Assembly (NCBI GenBank): GCA_951813855.1
Contig: OX638380.1
Coordinates: forward strand, 1,318,876-1,382,875
DNA: 64,000 nucleotides
Source of the DNA: an uncultured Verrucomicrobiae bacterium
GTDB lineage: Bacteria > Verrucomicrobiota > Verrucomicrobiia > Limisphaerales > AAA164-E04
Reading direction: 5' to 3'
The notes under the pieces were generated by a model. The model did no database searches and was not told the DNA's origin. It saw only the letters and a program-made list of their open reading frames with translations. Numbering within the stretch: the stretch's first letter is position 1; every line of letters starts with the position of its first letter. This document shows positions 17,595 through 26,114 of the stretch, piece after piece. Position numbers and translations under genes: made by a program.

Positions 17595-19022
17595 TCAACT
17601 CAGAATCCGATGGACCACCCGGCCGTGAACGTCGGTCAACCGGAAATCCCGTCCCTGGTAACGATAGGTAAGCCGTTTGTGGTCCACGCCGAACAAATGA
17701 AGCATGGTGGCGTGCAGATCATGCACGTGGAACGGATCGACGACCGCCTTGTATCCTAGTTCGTCGGTTTCGCCGTAGTGCGTTCCCCCGCGGATGCCGC
17801 CGCCGGCCATCCAGAGAGAAAAACCGCGAATGTGGTGATCCCGTCCCGATCCCTGTGCCATCGGCGTGCGCCCGAATTCCCCGCCCCAAATCACCAGCGT
17901 ATCGTCCAGCATGCCGCGTTGTTTCAGATCGGCGACCAGAGCCGCCGAAGCCTGATCGACTTCCTTGGCGGTGACGCCCATGTTCTTTTTGATGCCTCCA
18001 TGATGATCCCAGGAACGATGGTACAGATGAATGAAGCGAACGCCCCGTTCCGCCAATCGCCGCGCCAAGAGACAATTGGAAGCGAAGGAACCGTCGCCGC
18101 CTTCCGTGCCGTAAAGTTCCCGAATGTGTTGCGGTTCGTCGCTGATATCCATCAACTCGGGGACGCTGGTCTGCATGCGGAACGCCAACTCGTTCTGTTG
18201 GATGCGAGTGGCGATTTCCTGGTCGTCCACCACCTCGTCCAGTTTCCGGTTCAGGGCGTTAACCGCCGACACCAACCGGCGCTGGTCCGCCAACGTGACG
18301 CCCGAAGGCGACTTGACGTAATGCACCGGATCGCCGGAGGCGTTGAACTGCACCCCTTGATAGTTGCCCGGCAAAAATCCGCTATGCCACTGGCGAGAAG
18401 AAATCGGTTGCCCCTGGCCTCCCCGGCCCAAGGAAGTCAACACCACGAAACCCGGCAGATTTTCGCTGTCGTTGCCCAAGCCGTACCACAACCAGGATCC
18501 CATGCTCGGACGACCGGAAATCGAAGTGCCGGTGTTCAGAAACGTATGAGCGGGATCGTGATTGATCTGCTCGGTATGGAAGGAACGCACGATGCAAATG
18601 TCGTCGGCGATCCCGCCGATATTCGGGAACAGCGAACAGAGATGCTGCCCGGATTGCCCGAAATGGCGGAATTCGTGCTGCGGCCCCAAGCACTTGAGTT
18701 CCTGCCCCTGCAATTGAGCGATCGGTTGCCCCTTGGTGAAAGATTCGGGCATCGGTTGCCCGTCCATTTCCGCCAACCTCGGCTTGTAGTCCAAGGTCTC
18801 CAAATGAGAAGGCCCGCCAGCCATGCACAAGTAGATCACCCTCTTGGCCCTGGCCGTAGCCGAACCCATCCGGTAGTAGCCCAGGTTATCGGGCAAGCTC
18901 GCGCCGGCGACGCGCCAAGGCTCCAATACCGATGACAAGGCCAAGGAACCGATGCCCACCGTGCTCCGGTTGAGAAAGGACCGGCGGTTTTGCCGTTGCC
19001 GCAGCAGCTGATCGATCTTCAT
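17595..19022 (-). CDS. DUF1501 family protein with twin-arginine signal
   Basis: A 475-residue protein. The N-terminus RRSFLNRSTVGIGSLALSS is a twin-arginine export signal. The body is typical DUF1501 (sulfatase-like fold): YLCMAGGPSHLETLDYKP, VRSFHTEQINHDPAHTFLNTG, PSMGSWLWYGLG, HHGGIKKNMG, TLVIWGGEFGRTPMAQ, DLHATMLHLFGVDHKRLTYRYQGRDFRLTDVHG. DUF1501 proteins are abundant in Planctomycetota and Verrucomicrobiota and nearly always pair with a cytochrome/DUF1549/DUF1553 gene, which here lies 12 bp upstream. They are thought to take part in periplasmic carbohydrate breakdown; the substrate is not known. Confidence 0.93.
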   Translation of the reverse strand: MKIDQLLRQRQNRRSFLNRSTVGIGSLALSSVLEPWRVAGASLPDNLGYYRMGSATARAKRVIYLCMAGGPSHLETLDYKPRLAEMDGQPMPESFTKGQPIAQLQGQELKCLGPQHEFRHFGQSGQHLCSLFPNIGGIADDICIVRSFHTEQINHDPAHTFLNTGTSISGRPSMGSWLWYGLGNDSENLPGFVVLTSLGRGGQGQPISSRQWHSGFLPGNYQGVQFNASGDPVHYVKSPSGVTLADQRRLVSAVNALNRKLDEVVDDQEIATRIQQNELAFRMQTSVPELMDISDEPQHIRELYGTEGGDGSFASNCLLARRLAERGVRFIHLYHRSWDHHGGIKKNMGVTAKEVDQASAALVADLKQRGMLDDTLVIWGGEFGRTPMAQGSGRDHHIRGFSLWMAGGGIRGGTHYGETDELGYKAVVDPFHVHDLHATMLHLFGVDHKRLTYRYQGRDFRLTDVHGRVVHRILS

Positions 19023-19034
19023 CGCACTCTCCTC

Positions 19035-22000
19035 TCAATATCGCGTGATCGTCTCGTGAAGATTAAGCATCGCTCGGGCCACCATGGTCCAAGCGGCTAA
19101 TTCCGCGGCCTCGGCCACCTCGGGACCAGGCGAAGGACCGGCCGAAGTTAATTCGACCGCCCTTTCCTCGTCCCCGGCGAAACGGTCACGGCTCTCCTGA
19201 TATAGTCCGACCAGGATTTCGGTTTCCGAAGCGCGGGGCTTGCGTCCGGTCGCTTCGCGAAAGGCCCAATTGATTTTCGCTTTGATATCCGGGCTTTCGG
19301 CGGCGGCGATTCGCTGAGCGAACATTCGCGCCGCTTCCACGAAACTGGGATCGTTCAACAACGTCAACGATTGCAACGGGGTGTTGGAACGCGGCCGTTC
19401 GGCGGTGCACTCCTCCCGGCTCGGAGCGTCGAACGCCTTCATCCCCGGATGGAGAAACGTCCGTTGCCAATGCGTATAGAGGCCCCGGCGGTATTGGGAA
19501 GCTCCGGAATCCGCGCGATACTTTCTCTGGGGGAAATTCAATTGCCGGTAATAGCCTTCAGGCTGATAGGGCTTTACGCTGGGGCCGCCTAACCGGTCGA
19601 CTCGCAAGCCGCTGATCCCCAAGGCTACGTCGCGTACGAATTCGGCGTCCAGGCGATAGGCGGTCTGCCGGGCGTACCACCGATTAAGCGGATCCCTTTC
19701 CCGCAACCAATCGTTCGCCGCCGAACTCTGCCGCCAAGTCTGCGACGTGACCATGATCCGTAGCAGATGCTTCACGTCCCAACCGCTATCCATGAATTCG
19801 ACCGCCAACCAATCGAGCAATTCCGGGTGAGTCGGCCACTCTCCTTGCGACCCCAAATCGTCCAGCACTTTGGACAGGCCGTTGCCGTACATCAGTTTCC
19901 ACATCCGGTTGACGAACGTTCGCGCCGTCAACGGATTGCTGCGGGAGGTCATCCAGTCGGCCAAATCCAATCGCGACAGGTTCTGTTCCGACGCCGCATC
20001 GCCCGTCAAGAAGACCGGAAAAGCGGGATCGACCACCTCGCCGGATTCGTCCATCCAATTGCCGCGCGGCAATACCCGCATCGTGCGAGGCGCGACGCTC
20101 TGGGAAACCAGCATGGTCGGGATTTCCCCTTTGAGCCGGTCCCGAGACGATCGGGCGTCGGCCAGTTGCGAGCGAGGTTCGTCCAGCAACGGCGAATGGC
20201 CCCGCCAATAATCGGTCACCAGTTTTTGCTCCGCTTCGCTCCGCTGCTCCCAAGCCGTAGTCGCCGAGCGGTAAATGCCGTCCGGCAGCCCGGTTTCGTC
20301 GATCCCGGGATAATCGATGGAAATGACCGACAACCGGAACCGACCGATATTATGCCGGTTTTTATCGGAGCGATGCGCCAGGGTGACTCGCAAGGCCTGG
20401 CCTTCGTTCTCCAGCGTCACCGGTTCGGCGAACGTGAATACCGCCCGGCGGTTCTCTTTCTTCTGGTCGCCTTCCACCGCCCATCCGGTCTGCTCGTTAT
20501 CGTCGATGGCCCGGGCGACCTCGAATCCCTTCTGCGAAAAATCCGCTATGGCCCGAGCCAGCGCCACCGATTTCAGCCATTGGCTTTCGGCATCGACCAC
20601 GTCTACTTTCACGTCGGTCAGCACGAAGTTGCCGCCGCCCCGGGAGAGGCCGCCGCCGTCGAGCGAAGGATGCGTCAAGGCTTCCAACCGCAATCCCGTG
20701 ACCCGGGTTTGAATCCCGGAAAGCGTCGCCCGGTAAACGTCCGTTTCGGGATTTTCGCCGGTCACGAGTACGGAACGGTCCGCCAAAGATTTCAGGGTGG
20801 CTCCCTCCGCAGATTCGAGCCGGCTCGGGGCGATCGGTTCCCAGATCAATCGTCCTTCCCGCTCGGCTTGGGCGATCTGCCCTTCCCAGTCCAATTGCCC
20901 GTTGATCAAGGCTTCGGTCGAAGTGGTCAGCACGGATTCCAAGCGAGCGATCCGGGATTCCAGATTCGTCAGTTCCTGCTCTTGCTTCGCCGTGGGCAAC
21001 GGCAACTCGGGTTCCCAGCGGCTTCCGGCGTAGTAGCCCTTTTCCTTCAGGTCGGAGAAAAACGCGGCGAAACTATAAAAATCCTTGCTGGTGAACGGAT
21101 CGAACTTGTGATCATGGCATTCGGCGCAACCCACCGTGGAACCCAACCAAACGCTGGAAGTCGTGCGCACCCGGTCGGCCGCATACTTGGCCAAGTATTC
21201 TTTGTCTTGGGCCCCGCCTTCGGAAGTGATCATATGCAGCCGATTGTACCCGGAGGCGATCTGCTGTTCGCGAGTGGCTTCCTCCAACAAATCGCCGGCC
21301 AGTTGCTCCCGAGTGAATTGATCGAACGGGAGATTCCGGTTGAAGGCGTCGATGACGTAATCCCGGTAAGGCCAAACGCTGTAGGGCTGATCGCCATGGT
21401 AACCGACGGTGTCGGCGTATCGCACTAAATCCAGCCAGTAAACGGCCATCCGTTCGCCGAACGACGGCGAGGCCAACAGCCTGTCGACCAAGCGTTCGAA
21501 AGCGAACGGCCACCGGTCGCGAACGAACCGCGCTACCGTATCGGCCGAAGGAGAATACCCGACCAAGTCCAGATAGGCCCGGCGAATCAATGTCTCGCGA
21601 TCGGCCGGCGGCGAGGGCCTCAACCCTTCCTGTTCCAACCTGGCACCGATAAAGGCGTCGATCGGATGACTCTTCCAAGCCGCGGCTTTGACTTGAGGAA
21701 CCGGGGGCCGCTTCAGCGGCAGGTAGGCCCAATGCCTTTCCCAAGGCGCTCCGGCTTCAATCCACTGTTTCAACGTTCCGATTTCGGCCTCGCTCAAGGT
21801 TTTTCCCGAGGCCGCCGGCGGCATGCGTTCCTCCGGGTCTTCCGCGGTAATCCGGGCCAACAGCAGGCTCCGCCCCGGCGCTGTGACATCGATAGCCCGA
21901 GAGCCCCCGCGATCGGCCTTGGCCTCGGATTCGAGATCCAGCCGGAGTCCGGCTTGGCGGGCGTTTTCGTCCGGCCCGTGGCAGCGATAGCACTTGTCGG

Positions 22001-22124
22001 AAAGAATCGGGCGGATATCGCGATTGAACCTCACTTCGGGTTCGGCCCAGGCAACACTCCCCGGCGACAATACTCCCAAACCCAACGCGAGACTACCGAG
22101 CCATCGGCTAACTTGCTTGGTCAT
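19035..22124 (-). CDS. Cytochrome (PSCyt1)-DUF1549-DUF1553 protein
   Basis: About 1029 residues. A signal peptide (SLALGLGVLSPGSVAWA) is followed by a c-type haem site CYRCH at residues 45-49, then DUF1549 (PIDAFIGARLEQEGLRPSP, RRAYLDLVGYSP, SPSFGERMAVYWLDLVRYADT) and DUF1553 in the C-terminal third (TARTFVNRMWKLMYG, RIMVTSQTWRQSS, CTAERPRSNTPLQSLTLLNDPSFVEAAR). Between them a long segment includes a coiled-coil stretch near LTNLESRIARLES. I use the ATG at 22124, which starts directly before the signal peptide; the upstream GTG/TTG extension is unlikely. It forms an operon with DUF1501 and is likely a periplasmic redox partner in sugar breakdown. Confidence 0.92.
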   Translation of the reverse strand: MTKQVSRWLGSLALGLGVLSPGSVAWAEPEVRFNRDIRPILSDKCYRCHGPDENARQAGLRLDLESEAKADRGGSRAIDVTAPGRSLLLARITAEDPEERMPPAASGKTLSEAEIGTLKQWIEAGAPWERHWAYLPLKRPPVPQVKAAAWKSHPIDAFIGARLEQEGLRPSPPADRETLIRRAYLDLVGYSPSADTVARFVRDRWPFAFERLVDRLLASPSFGERMAVYWLDLVRYADTVGYHGDQPYSVWPYRDYVIDAFNRNLPFDQFTREQLAGDLLEEATREQQIASGYNRLHMITSEGGAQDKEYLAKYAADRVRTTSSVWLGSTVGCAECHDHKFDPFTSKDFYSFAAFFSDLKEKGYYAGSRWEPELPLPTAKQEQELTNLESRIARLESVLTTSTEALINGQLDWEGQIAQAEREGRLIWEPIAPSRLESAEGATLKSLADRSVLVTGENPETDVYRATLSGIQTRVTGLRLEALTHPSLDGGGLSRGGGNFVLTDVKVDVVDAESQWLKSVALARAIADFSQKGFEVARAIDDNEQTGWAVEGDQKKENRRAVFTFAEPVTLENEGQALRVTLAHRSDKNRHNIGRFRLSVISIDYPGIDETGLPDGIYRSATTAWEQRSEAEQKLVTDYWRGHSPLLDEPRSQLADARSSRDRLKGEIPTMLVSQSVAPRTMRVLPRGNWMDESGEVVDPAFPVFLTGDAASEQNLSRLDLADWMTSRSNPLTARTFVNRMWKLMYGNGLSKVLDDLGSQGEWPTHPELLDWLAVEFMDSGWDVKHLLRIMVTSQTWRQSSAANDWLRERDPLNRWYARQTAYRLDAEFVRDVALGISGLRVDRLGGPSVKPYQPEGYYRQLNFPQRKYRADSGASQYRRGLYTHWQRTFLHPGMKAFDAPSREECTAERPRSNTPLQSLTLLNDPSFVEAARMFAQRIAAAESPDIKAKINWAFREATGRKPRASETEILVGLYQESRDRFAGDEERAVELTSAGPSPGPEVAEAAELAAWTMVARAMLNLHETITRY

Positions 22125-22197
22125 GAATCGATCGATTATGTTCAACGGCTGCTTTGTCCCGAATTCCAAGATCGCCCGTCGGTCGCTCGCCTTTCCT

Positions 22198-23208
22198 TCA
22201 ATCGGTTTTTTTCTTCCGGAGCTCCGGGTCTTTAAGCGCGTCGGCCTGGCGGTAGAGCGCCGTCGGAATCAGAATTTCCGGTTCGACGTCTTCCCCGTTC
22301 AGATAAGCCATGATGGTTTGCATGGTCTGGCGACCGATGCGGTCGGGAAATTGAATCGGATCGGCATAGATTTTACCGTCGCGAATAGCTTCCTTGCCTT
22401 CCGGCTGGCCGTCGAACCCGACGATTATCACTTGATCCTCGATCCCGGCTTTCTCCAAAGCCGCCCGGGCGCCGAGAGCCGAAGGGTCGTTGATCGCGAA
22501 GATGCCGGCCAGGTCGGGGTGAGCTTGAATCGCGTCTTCGGTAGCCTTGAAGCCGAGCGCGTTGGCTCCCTCGCCGGGAAGTTCGGCAACGATATCGATC
22601 GTCTGATCCGGATGGTCCCGGTTGTAGGCGCCAATCACTTCCTTGAATCCCTTGACTCGCAACTGGCACGACTCGGCGGATTTAAAATCCAGAATGACCA
22701 CTTTTCCACCCGCCTCGCCCAACGCCTCGATCATGGCGCGCCCGGCCTCCCGGCCTCCGCTCAGATTATCCGTGGCAATATGGGAAACTACTTCGGCGTC
22801 AGGCGCTTGAGAAGCAATATCCGCGGTAAAGACCGGGATGCCGGCTGCATTGGCCTCCTTGATCGCCGGTCCGATGGATCGGGAATCGCACGGGCATAAC
22901 ACGATGGCCGTCACCATTCTGACGATGAAATCCTTGACTTGGTTCTGTTGCCGGGCCACGTCGAATTCGCCGCTGGTCGGCAAGACCTCGTAGCCGTGTT
23001 TCTCGGCTTCCTGGGTCAAATGATCGATGATGACGTTGAAATAAGGATTGGTGGTGGTCAGCACCGAAATCGCGATGACGCCGTTGGAACCTTCCTCCTG
23101 GCCGCCGCCGAATCCTCGAACGACGCCCGAGAACAGGCATACGGCCAACCCCAAACTTGCCACAGTTCCGCTGAGAGCCCTCATAATCTGGTTTCGATTC
23201 CGACGCAT
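22198..23208 (-). CDS. Periplasmic sugar-binding protein (RbsB/LacI type)
   Basis: About 336 residues starting MRRNRNQIMRALSG with a signal sequence to ~30. The fold is that of class I sugar-binding proteins (Peripla_BP_4): IAISVLTTTNPYFNVIIDHLTQEAEKHG, RQQNQVKDFIVRMVTAIVLCP, GIPVFTADI, SHIATDNLSGGREAG, AGIFAINDPSALGARAALE, VIIVGFDGQPEGKEAIRDG. It should bind a sugar in the periplasm, but no ABC permease or ATPase gene lies in the window. It is upstream of, and on the same strand as, the DUF1549/1553 and DUF1501 genes (73-bp gap), which suggests sugar sensing or capture linked to those enzymes. Confidence 0.88.
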   Translation of the reverse strand: MRRNRNQIMRALSGTVASLGLAVCLFSGVVRGFGGGQEEGSNGVIAISVLTTTNPYFNVIIDHLTQEAEKHGYEVLPTSGEFDVARQQNQVKDFIVRMVTAIVLCPCDSRSIGPAIKEANAAGIPVFTADIASQAPDAEVVSHIATDNLSGGREAGRAMIEALGEAGGKVVILDFKSAESCQLRVKGFKEVIGAYNRDHPDQTIDIVAELPGEGANALGFKATEDAIQAHPDLAGIFAINDPSALGARAALEKAGIEDQVIIVGFDGQPEGKEAIRDGKIYADPIQFPDRIGRQTMQTIMAYLNGEDVEPEILIPTALYRQADALKDPELRKKKTD

Positions 23209-23331
23209 GACGATAGCGGCATTAAAGCCGGACGGCTGCCTCGGTGTCAAGACATTCGACACTCCGGCGGCGGAAAGGCCCGAGTTAAAAACGGCGTTGC
23301 CGTAAGCCGGACGGCATGGAATCATGGGTTC

Positions 23332-23763
23332 ATGGGTTGGTTGATCCGATTGTTGTTAATGGCGCGCTCCTGGCTGACCCTCAAATCCACCTTGCTCAAG
23401 ACCAAGTGCGGGATCGACCGCGCGGCTTCCTTTACGGCCGGGATCCAACAGAAGCATACGGAACGAACGAGGGAACAGGCTTTGGAGGGCGACCCCGAAG
23501 CCAACTACGAACTCGGGGAACGAGCCTACGAAGGACGGGGCTTGCCCTGCGATTACCAAGTCGCCGCCCAATGGTTCGCCAAGGCGGCCGACCTCGGGCA
23601 TGCCAAGGCGCAAAGCGTACTCGGCATGATGTTTCTGATCGGCAGAGGCATGCCTCAGGACTTGGTTAAAGCCCGGTTTTACCTGTCTCAAGCGGCCGAA
23701 CAAGGCGACGAGCTCGCCGTCAAAAACCTGGAGAAACTCGACCGAAAAGAAACTCCGCAATAA
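23332..23763 (+). CDS. Sel1-repeat protein
   Basis: A 143-residue protein with two Sel1 (SLR) repeats: EANYELGERAYEGRGLPCDY...AAQWFAKAADLGHAKAQSVLGMMFLIGRGMPQDLVKARFYLSQAAEQG. Such helical repeats mediate protein-protein contacts. The N-terminus MGWLIRLLLMARSWL could be a weak membrane anchor. The open frame continues far upstream (22939) only because it is antisense to the sugar-binding gene; the ATG at 23332 (or 23359) is more sensible. Divergent from the sugar-binding gene. Confidence 0.75.
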   Translation: MGWLIRLLLMARSWLTLKSTLLKTKCGIDRAASFTAGIQQKHTERTREQALEGDPEANYELGERAYEGRGLPCDYQVAAQWFAKAADLGHAKAQSVLGMMFLIGRGMPQDLVKARFYLSQAAEQGDELAVKNLEKLDRKETPQ

Positions 23764-24627
23764 ATCGGCGCCGCCTGCCGGCGGGGCAACGGAAAGAAGA
23801 TCTGATTCGTTAAGGCCAGGGCGCCTCCCAGCTAACCCGGTCAATCCGATCGACCCCGTTACCGCCTCGAAGGAAAACGATGCTCGCCGACGCCCGACGA
23901 ACCCCAACAGGATCAACGCTCCGTTCCGGACGGCGGCCAGGAACGATTGCCGGATCGAGCCGTGGGAGACCGTGATCCAGCGGCAAGAGGTTCGGCGAAA
24001 GACCGAAGCGAAAGTCATGCGGAACGCCGCAACCAGCGCCACCGTCCGAAACGCCGCCATCACTTTTTTCGCCGGGACAGTCATCCTTAGAGACGCTCGC
24101 CGTTAGATGCGGCCGCCGAAAGCCCTTGGAAGCGATGCTCCGATCGATTAATCATCCTCCCTGAGTTATAACAAAATAGGTTTGTCGTTCCTCCCCCGGC
24201 TTACGGGAAAGTTTCGTTTCGAAGCCAACGAACTTCATCGGGCCGACGCGATATGGCCAATAGACGGCCATCGGGCTCGAATCCCCCCAAGCGAGCCGGA
24301 GACAATAAGGGAAACGAGCCAGGGGCAACTGCAAATAGAACAGAAACACGAAACCGAAAGGAAAGACGCATTCGCCTTGAATCGTCAGATATCCTGCCTT
24401 TTGTTCGCTCACGATCAGACGTCAATCGCCGGCCACCTCATCCGAAAAACCGCCTGTCAGGTACGGCTTGACCGACTACCGTATCCAACCCGTTCCGCCC
24501 TATGAACAATCAAACCGAGATATTGACCGATCAACCGTCCGAAGAGCTATGGCAACCTGACGATCGGCACGTTTCACAAGAAGGGATCAGAGACAAAAGC
24601 CCCGATTATCCGGATGAAGACTATCTC
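23764..24627. other. Intergenic, no convincing gene
   Basis: About 860 bp between the Sel1 gene and the decayed GHKL gene. An 86-codon minus-strand frame (24152-24412) has a hydrophobic stretch but no homology signal that I can see. Probably degraded DNA. Confidence 0.5.
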
Positions 24628-25060
24628 ATGACGGTCAGCTTAAACAACCCTCGAACATCTCGGGATCAATCTCCACAGCAACGTGGCTGCCGTGCTGACC
24701 GAAGCTGTCGCCAACGCTTGGGACGCGGACGCCCAATCCGGGGATATTCGCATCAATACCGAAGCCGGAACCATCGTGTTCGCCGACGCCGGCATCGGCA
24801 TGACCATCGAGGACATGAATAAAAAATATCTTCGGGTCGGCTACCGTCGCCGCAAGGAACATACGCCGTATGGCAAATCGGCGAAAAAAGGCAGGCTGGT
24901 CATGGGCCGCAAGGGTTTGGGAAAAATGTCGCCGTTAGCGCTCGCCGATCTCATCGAAGCGCCGTCGGCCAAAGACGGGCCAGTTCAGGTCCAATCGGAT
25001 CTTTCCAGACCCTTTCGATTGAAAATCCGAATGGCGATCCCGAGCTCAAAAATACCTTGA
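24628..25060 (+). pseudogene. Decayed GHKL ATPase gene, frameshifted and truncated
   Basis: An N-terminal fragment of an HSP90/MutL-like ATPase. One frame starts MTVSLN at 24628 and loses homology; the next frame picks up LEHLGINLHSNVAAVLTEAVANAWDADA, so one extra base near 24645-24650 broke it. The ATP-site motifs are still readable: TEAVANAWDADA (N box), FADAGIGM (G1) and GRKGLGKMS (G2). Homology fades after ~24960 and the remaining 700 or more expected bases are missing, replaced by the end of the MoxR gene. Related ATPases occur in restriction-like defence loci, so this may be the stump of a lost system. It differs in sequence from the GHKL gene at the left edge. Confidence 0.75.
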
Positions 25061-25079
25061 TTCCGACCGACGAACCCAA

Positions 25080-26081
25080 TCATTTCGCCACTTCGGCCGG
25101 CGTCCCGGAGGTGCTCACCTCTTCGAGTACTTTCTTGAGCACGTGATCGGTCGTAATCCCTTCGGCTTGCGCTTCGAAATTCAGGATCAGGCGATGCCGC
25201 AACGCCGCCAAGGCCACCGCCTTGATATCCGCGAAACTCGCATTGAATCTTCCCTCGGTAAGCGCCCGCACCTTGGCGGCGAGAATCACGCTCTGACCGC
25301 CTCTCGGACTGCTCCCGAACCGTAAATACTGATTGGCGACGTCGACGGCCGTATCGGTGCCGGGATGCGTAGCCAAGACCAGGCGGACGGCGTAATCCCG
25401 AACATGACTCGGCACCGGCACTTCCCGAACCAGTCCCTGCATGCGCAACAACTGTTGCCGGTCTACCGCCCGCTCCACTCGTTCCTGCCGCGGTTGGGTC
25501 GTCCGATCGATCACCTCGGTCAATTCCGGCCCCGACGGATAGGTCACCAGCAACTTGTAGAAGAATCGGTCCAGTTGCGCTTCGGGCAACGGATACGTCC
25601 CTTCCTGATCGATGGGATTCTGCGTGGCCAGCACGAAAAACGGTTCGTCCAGGCGCCGGATTTTCCCGCCGGCGGTCACGCTCTTTTCCTGCATGGCTTC
25701 CAGCATGGCCGATTGGGTCTTGGGCGTCGCCCGGTTGATTTCGTCCGCCAACACGATATGCGAGAAAATGGGGCCTTGCTGAAATTGAAACTCCCGCCGG
25801 CCGTCGGGATTCTCCATCACCAGATTGGTTCCCAAAATATCGGCCGGCATCAAGTCGGGGGTGAATTGCACCCGGTTGAACGAAAGATCGATCGCTTCGC
25901 TCAGGGTGCGCACCAACAGGGTCTTGCCCAAACCGGGGACGCCCTCCAAGAGCACGTGGCCAGCCGCGCAAATGGCCTGCAAGGTGCCGTCGACGATTTC
26001 AGTTTGGCCGACGATCGTCTTGCCGATCTCTTTCTTGACCCGGGCGAAAGCGTCCCGAAACTCGGCGATCCTGTCTTCCAT
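25080..26081 (-). CDS. MoxR-family AAA+ ATPase
   Basis: A 333-residue AAA+ ATPase. Walker A GVPGLGKT is at residues 47-54 and Walker B IVLADEINRA near 109-118; ATQNPIDQEGTYPLPEAQLDRF is the sensor-1 and arginine-finger segment typical of MoxR. These ATPases act as chaperones that mature or load metal cofactors into partner proteins, usually with von Willebrand (MIDAS) proteins. The 638-residue membrane protein lies 33 bp upstream in the same operon. DUF58 and VWA partners often found with MoxR are absent here, so the client is unknown. Confidence 0.93.
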   Translation of the reverse strand: MEDRIAEFRDAFARVKKEIGKTIVGQTEIVDGTLQAICAAGHVLLEGVPGLGKTLLVRTLSEAIDLSFNRVQFTPDLMPADILGTNLVMENPDGRREFQFQQGPIFSHIVLADEINRATPKTQSAMLEAMQEKSVTAGGKIRRLDEPFFVLATQNPIDQEGTYPLPEAQLDRFFYKLLVTYPSGPELTEVIDRTTQPRQERVERAVDRQQLLRMQGLVREVPVPSHVRDYAVRLVLATHPGTDTAVDVANQYLRFGSSPRGGQSVILAAKVRALTEGRFNASFADIKAVALAALRHRLILNFEAQAEGITTDHVLKKVLEEVSTSGTPAEVAK

Positions 26082-26114
26082 GAGTTGACGAATTCCCCGG
26101 CGGCCTATCCGGTC

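Noticed and set aside
17778..18935. A 385-codon plus-strand frame
   Set aside because: Antisense shadow of the DUF1501 gene.
19767..21428. A 553-codon plus-strand frame
   Set aside because: It is antisense to the cytochrome/DUF1549/DUF1553 gene, has no motifs, and reflects high GC codon bias.
22939..23331. Upstream part of the Sel1 frame
   Set aside because: It is antisense to the sugar-binding gene; the Sel1 repeats start only after 23490.
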